DNA of 64,000 nt from Apium graveolens (taxonomy: Eukaryota > Streptophyta > Magnoliopsida > Apiales > Apiaceae). Made by a program: the position numbers and the translations under genes. Location: contig NC_133652.1 of NCBI RefSeq assembly GCF_009905375.1, forward strand, positions 15,736,850 through 15,800,849, written 5' to 3'. Of the stretch, positions 60,117 through 64,000 are shown one piece after another (positions within the stretch are counted from its first letter, which is position 1; every line of letters starts with the position of its first letter). A model generated the notes under the pieces. It saw only the letters and a program-made list of their open reading frames with translations. It was not told the DNA's origin and did not search any database.

Positions 60117-60200
60117 ACTGGAGCTGGTTTTACTGGTAGCTCAATCTAGCTAGCTTTCTCTCACATCATCTTCTCCTTAATTTGAGAAGATTGATACAAA

Positions 60201-61449
60201 ATGGGAAGGAGACCATGCTGTGACAAAGTTGGGTTGAAGAAAGGTCCATGGAATGCAGACGAGGACCAGAAGCTCCGAGATTTTATTCAAACCAATAGTA
60301 CTAAATTTTGCTGGAGAGCTGTTCCACAACGAGCAGGTACATAATATACTTTATATCAAATGTGTCTGGGTGAGATAGGAAATTACGGAATCTTGTTACT
60401 TAATGAAAATCATTAATGCAGGACTAGTAAGGTGTGGTAAGAGCTGCAGGCTGAGATGGGCAAATTATTTAAGACCAGGTCTCAAGAATGACTTCTTATC
60501 TAAACAAGATGAGAAGCTCGTCATTCATCTTCACTCGCAATTTGGTAACAAGTATGTGTTTATTTATGTGATTACCGAATTGTGTTCGTAGATGTACACG
60601 TGCACATGTATATATATAGTGTATGTTTGTAAATTTACGTTTATATATAATAGTATATGATAAATTGATAAAGCACCATATTACTGACGAGTGACGTCCC
60701 TCCATTTATTCTCGATTTCTCTAAGGGCTTGGTGTTTTCACAAACTAAACAAAAAACTTCTACAAAGCTTTCTGAGTTTGCTAAACTTTATAAATTATCA
60801 TGAGTTCATCTTTATTATCATTGTTCGTAATTTGGGCAGATGGTCCAAGATTGCTTCTCATTTGCCCGGAAGAACTGACAATTATATCAAGAATTACTGG
60901 CATAACCACATCAAGAAGAAGTTGACTAACAAGAGAATTGATTCTATCAAGAAGAAGAAGTTGACTCACAAAGCACTTTCACGTCATCCTCCGGATGATC
61001 ATCATCATATCAAATCCCGAAGAAAATCGAGGAGAAGTAGAGAAGAAATGCATGTTCAACATAAAAGTAAAGGAACTGATGAGACTTCATTATTCGAGGA
61101 ATCGATCATCCCTAAAGATGATAATCTTGATCTAGCCATGGGAAATTTAACAATAGACACTGGATTTTCTGTAGATGAAATCCCTTTGATTCAACCCCAT
61201 GAAATCCTCAATATCGCACCTCTGTACGATCATCTACCATCCTATCATCCTACTTCAAGTACATCAACCAACTACATTTCTTCTTCAACTATAAACCTAC
61301 TATGTGAAAAGCTGAAGTCTTTGCCATATTGGCACAGCAATGGTTCATGCAAAGACTACAACGGAAACACGGGTTATTCAGAAGAAGGTGACATCACTGA
61401 TTGGGATTGGTTGCTTAATGATTTTAATATCGACAATATTGAACAATAG
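60201..61449 (+). CDS. R2R3-MYB transcription factor (MYB20/42/43/85-like)
   Basis: Three exons: 60201-60336, 60422-60551 and 60840-61449, with GT..AG introns at the two positions usual for R2R3-MYBs; together 876 bp, 291 residues plus stop. R2 opens [20 protein letters not shown] and R3 ends [19 protein letters not shown]; the tryptophans are kept. The opening, CWRAVP and [20 protein letters not shown] resemble the subgroup with MYB20/42/43/85 and ODORANT1, regulators of phenylpropanoid and secondary-wall genes. The C-terminal half is acidic, ending [16 protein letters not shown], a plausible activation region. Oddities: one extra residue in R2 before CWRAVP, and His for the Asn after IKNYW in the R3 recognition helix. 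Expression cannot be judged from sequence. Confidence 0.9.
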
Positions 61450-61701
61450 ATGATTCAGCCTCCTCCCGATGATAAATTTCACTAGTACGCTGGAGTGCAT
61501 GATCGACTTCGGATGTGTTTAAGGCAGGGGTGTAAACCGTTATGTTTGGTGCGGTTAAAAAGAAAAGAATGTTAAAAATAACAATTTTTTGGTGCAAATG
61601 GCTGAAAATACCCATTCTGGAAGTGGATGGCTGAAAATATCATTTTGGATACGCATTTGTCATTTGGGTATCGTATTTTGTACTAGATACGCATTAGTCA
61701 A
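61450..61701. other. 3' flank of the MYB gene
   Basis: Spacer up to the CACTA-3 end; includes two copies of ATGGCTGAAAATA (about 61599 and 61628) and two of GATACGCATT (61649 and 61687). No gene. Confidence 0.5.
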
Positions 61702-61720
61702 CACTACAAGAAAACAGGGT

Positions 61721-62090
61721 AAAACCGACCGAACATAATCGACCGACGTCGATTTGGTCACCTTAAAACCGACCGACGTCAAAGGTCGGTTATATGCCAA
61801 CTAAACGACACTGTATCGATGACGTGGCACATATAAAACCGACCATCCACCGCTGGTCGGTTTTACTGGAAAAAAAACGACACCTTTGCTGATGTGTCAC
61901 TTTTAAAACCGACCACCTACATGTGGTCGGTTATATGCACAAATTTTGTAGGTTAAAACCGACCATATCGGGTGGTCGGTTTTGTAGAATAATAAAAAAT
62001 TAATTTAAAGTACAAAAAAGTACCTGTTACAGAGAAAACGGTGTCGTTTTATTCTTCTGTCTAAAACCGACCGTCAGCGGTCGTTTTTAA
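61721..62090. repeat. CACTA-3 subterminal hairpin array
   Basis: Successive short hairpins with arms AAAACCGACC and GGTCGGTTTT at about 61764-61793, 61834-61865, 61904-61933, 61954-61984 and 62062-62089, plus a looser one at 61721-61761. A second motif AAACGACAC recurs between them. Confidence 0.85.
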
Positions 62091-62457
62091 CCTATTTTTT
62101 TTAATTTTTTTGTTATATCTCTCATTTCTTGATTTTGGGCAAAAAATTAAAAAGACACAAGTGAACGAGGATTGAAGTGGAGGAATTTTAGAAAATTATA
62201 AGTTCTTTCCATATTTTGTAATTTATGTGTGTGTGTGTTTATGTTGGTGTATGTATTTAATGTTTTTATTTTTTTTATATAATGTTTGTTGTGAGAATTG
62301 AAGTTTGGTAGTAGATAATTTGTAAGTTAGTTTCATTTATTGTAATTATAGTGTGTGTGTGTGTGTGTGTTTTATGAAATACATAAATAATTATGAGATT
62401 AATGATAAATTATTTGTTAAATATGTTTTCTTTTAATTTTAAAAAATATTATTGTAG

Positions 62458-64000
62458 ATGGAAACCATTGATCGAAATTGGATTGGTAATCAATTGCAAA
62501 ACGATAAAATTTCATTGACTCCGGAATATAGAATTGATGTAGAAATTTTTTTAATATTTCTAGCGAAAATGGAATGGAAGATGGTACAATAAAGTGTCTG
62601 TGTAAACGTTGTAAAAATTTGAATTGGTTAAAGATTGATGATGTTAGATTTCATTTGCTCGCTAAAGGGATACTTGAGGGTTATACCGTGTGGACGTCGC
62701 ACGGTGAAAAAATAGGAAGAAAACGTAGTCGAACATCACATCATCGTTATTGTGTTCGGGAACCTTCGAGAGTAGAAGAATCGGTAGATTTGAATGCGAT
62801 GTTACATGATTTAGCCGGTGAAAATTATCAATTTTATGAAACTACGGATACGAAAACTATGAATGTAGAAGAAGCTCCAAATGATAGTGCTAAAAAATTG
62901 TACGAGGTTATTCTTGAAAATGAAGCACCTATTTATCCTGCCAATACAAAGTACACAAGATTAAGTTTTACCACCAAATTATTAGAATTTAAAAATAACT
63001 CGCATTGTAGTAATAAAGCTTTTGATAGTTTGCTTAAACTTCTTACGGATGTGTTACCAAAAAAACATACATTACCCGAAAGTTATTATGCAATGAAAAA
63101 AATTATGAAGGATTTGAGGGTTGAATATGAAAAAATTGATTTATGTGAGAATGATTGTATGTTATTTTATGGAGATGATAAGGATAAAGTTGTGTGTGAT
63201 ATATGTGGTGAAGATCGTTATCGGGATGTTTCTAGGAAAGATGGTAAAAAAATAGCAAAAAAAATCTTAAGACACTTTCCTTTGATCCCTCGATTACAAC
63301 GCTTATATATGTCGGCACATACATCCGATCACATGAGATCGTACAAAATAGAGATGTGAAAGATGGAGAAATAAGTCATCCCGCGGATGGAGAAGAGTGG
63401 AAAAATTTTGACCGTTGGTATCCTTCATTTGCTCAAGAGATTCGTAACATAAGGCTCGATCTTGCGACTGATGGTTTCAACCCTTTTGGCCCTACCAGGA
63501 AAAAACATATAGTGTGTGGCCCGTGGTGATAGTTGTCTACAATCTTCCACCATCGATGTGTATGAAAAAGCCTTATATGTTCATGACCGATATAGTTCCG
63601 GGTCCAAATAGTATTGGAAAAGATATTAACATTTGTCTAAGGCCTCTCATCGATGAATTCAAGATATTATGGAATACCGGGGTGAAGACATACGACCAAT
63701 CTTTGAAACAAAATTTTACAATGAGAGCTGCTATTATGTGGACAATTAGTGACTATCCTGTTATGAGTATGATAAGTGGGTGGTCGGGCAAAGGAAAGAT
63801 GGGATGTCAAGTGTGTCGTGGAAGCGTGCAAGGGTTTTAATTAAAATATTGTGGAAAATATAGTTTATATGGCACGAACCGAATATTCCTTGAATCAAAT
63901 GATCCACTCCGTCAAAAAAGTAATTTGTTTGATAACGAAGAAAGAAGATTATTTCGTGGTCATTTGTCCGGTGAGGGTGTTAAGGAATTGCTTGATGGTT
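62458..64000 (+). pseudogene. CACTA TnpD-like transposase, frameshifted, truncated by window edge
   Basis: ATG at 62458 opens METIDRNWIGNQL. After a one-base shift in a T run (62546-62552) the transposase-associated domain continues with CLCKRCKNLNWLKIDDVRFH and GYTVWTSHGE. The Transposase_21-type core follows: HFPLIPRLQRLYMS, EEWKNFDRWYPSFAQEIRNI, LATDGFNPFGP, YNLPPSMCMKKPYMFM, PGPNSIGKDINICLRPLIDE, GCQVCRGSVQGF. Further shifts lie in A runs near 63345 and 63500, and a stop at 63838-63840 is followed by recognisable sequence to the window end. TnpD would cut the element ends; this copy needs a helper unless the shifts are sequence errors. Confidence 0.88.

Larger units (their letters stand above)
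61702..64000 (+). mobile_element. CACTA (En/Spm) transposon 3, left part
   Basis: CACTACAAGAAAACAGGG at the left end, preceded by CAA as likely target copy. Subterminal hairpin array, a noncoding leader with (GT)n at 62228-62237 and 62349-62370, and a TnpD-type transposase on the plus strand. The right end is outside the window, so size and the second gene are unknown. Confidence 0.92.

Overview
The window reads as intergenic DNA from a large plant genome, probably a eudicot. It is AT-rich, has one host gene with plant-type introns (an R2R3-MYB), and is otherwise packed with plant transposon lineages (Athila, SIRE/Maximus, chromovirus-like, CACTA, hAT, pogo, Stowaway, Helitron). An asterid such as an Apiaceae is my weak guess; the sequence alone does not fix the species.

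Layout: 1-15575 is a nest. A dead Ty1/copia integrase fragment was split by a CACTA element (48-4122, TSD GGA) that carries pieces of two host genes (BSD-domain protein and PI31-like proteasome inhibitor), and by an old 11.1 kb Athila-type Ty3 element (4195-15335, TSD CCTTG). A 604 bp hAT-like element (11900-12503, 8 bp TSD) sits inside the Athila. 15576-19892 holds a broken minus-strand Gag-like plant transposon ORF, split by a very young minimal LTR element (16788-19141; LTRs of 1089 bp, internal region of 176 bp).

19893-31419 is a SIRE-type Ty1/copia element on the minus strand. 31424-35088 is spacer with a deleted pogo element (33123-34108), a short hAT-like remnant and an inverted-repeat MITE. 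35089-54424 looks like a Helitron opened by two insertions: a second gene-capturing CACTA (35845-40283, TSD ATT, with NPF transporter and IMP4 fragments) and a second, better preserved SIRE element (40526-53836, TSD TATAC).

54425-60100 is AT-rich spacer with MITEs and Helitron ends. 60201-61449 is the only apparently intact host gene, a three-exon R2R3-MYB close to the MYB20/42/43/85 group. From 61702 to the window edge is the left part of a further CACTA element with a frameshifted TnpD-type transposase and an array of terminal hairpins.

Most relevant for follow-up: the two Pack-CACTA elements of one family, each with two unrelated host gene fragments in one orientation; stop codons at the gag-pol junction and inside integrase shared by both SIRE copies; an extra about 90-residue ORF and a conserved noncoding block shared by both SIRE copies; and the minimal LTR element.
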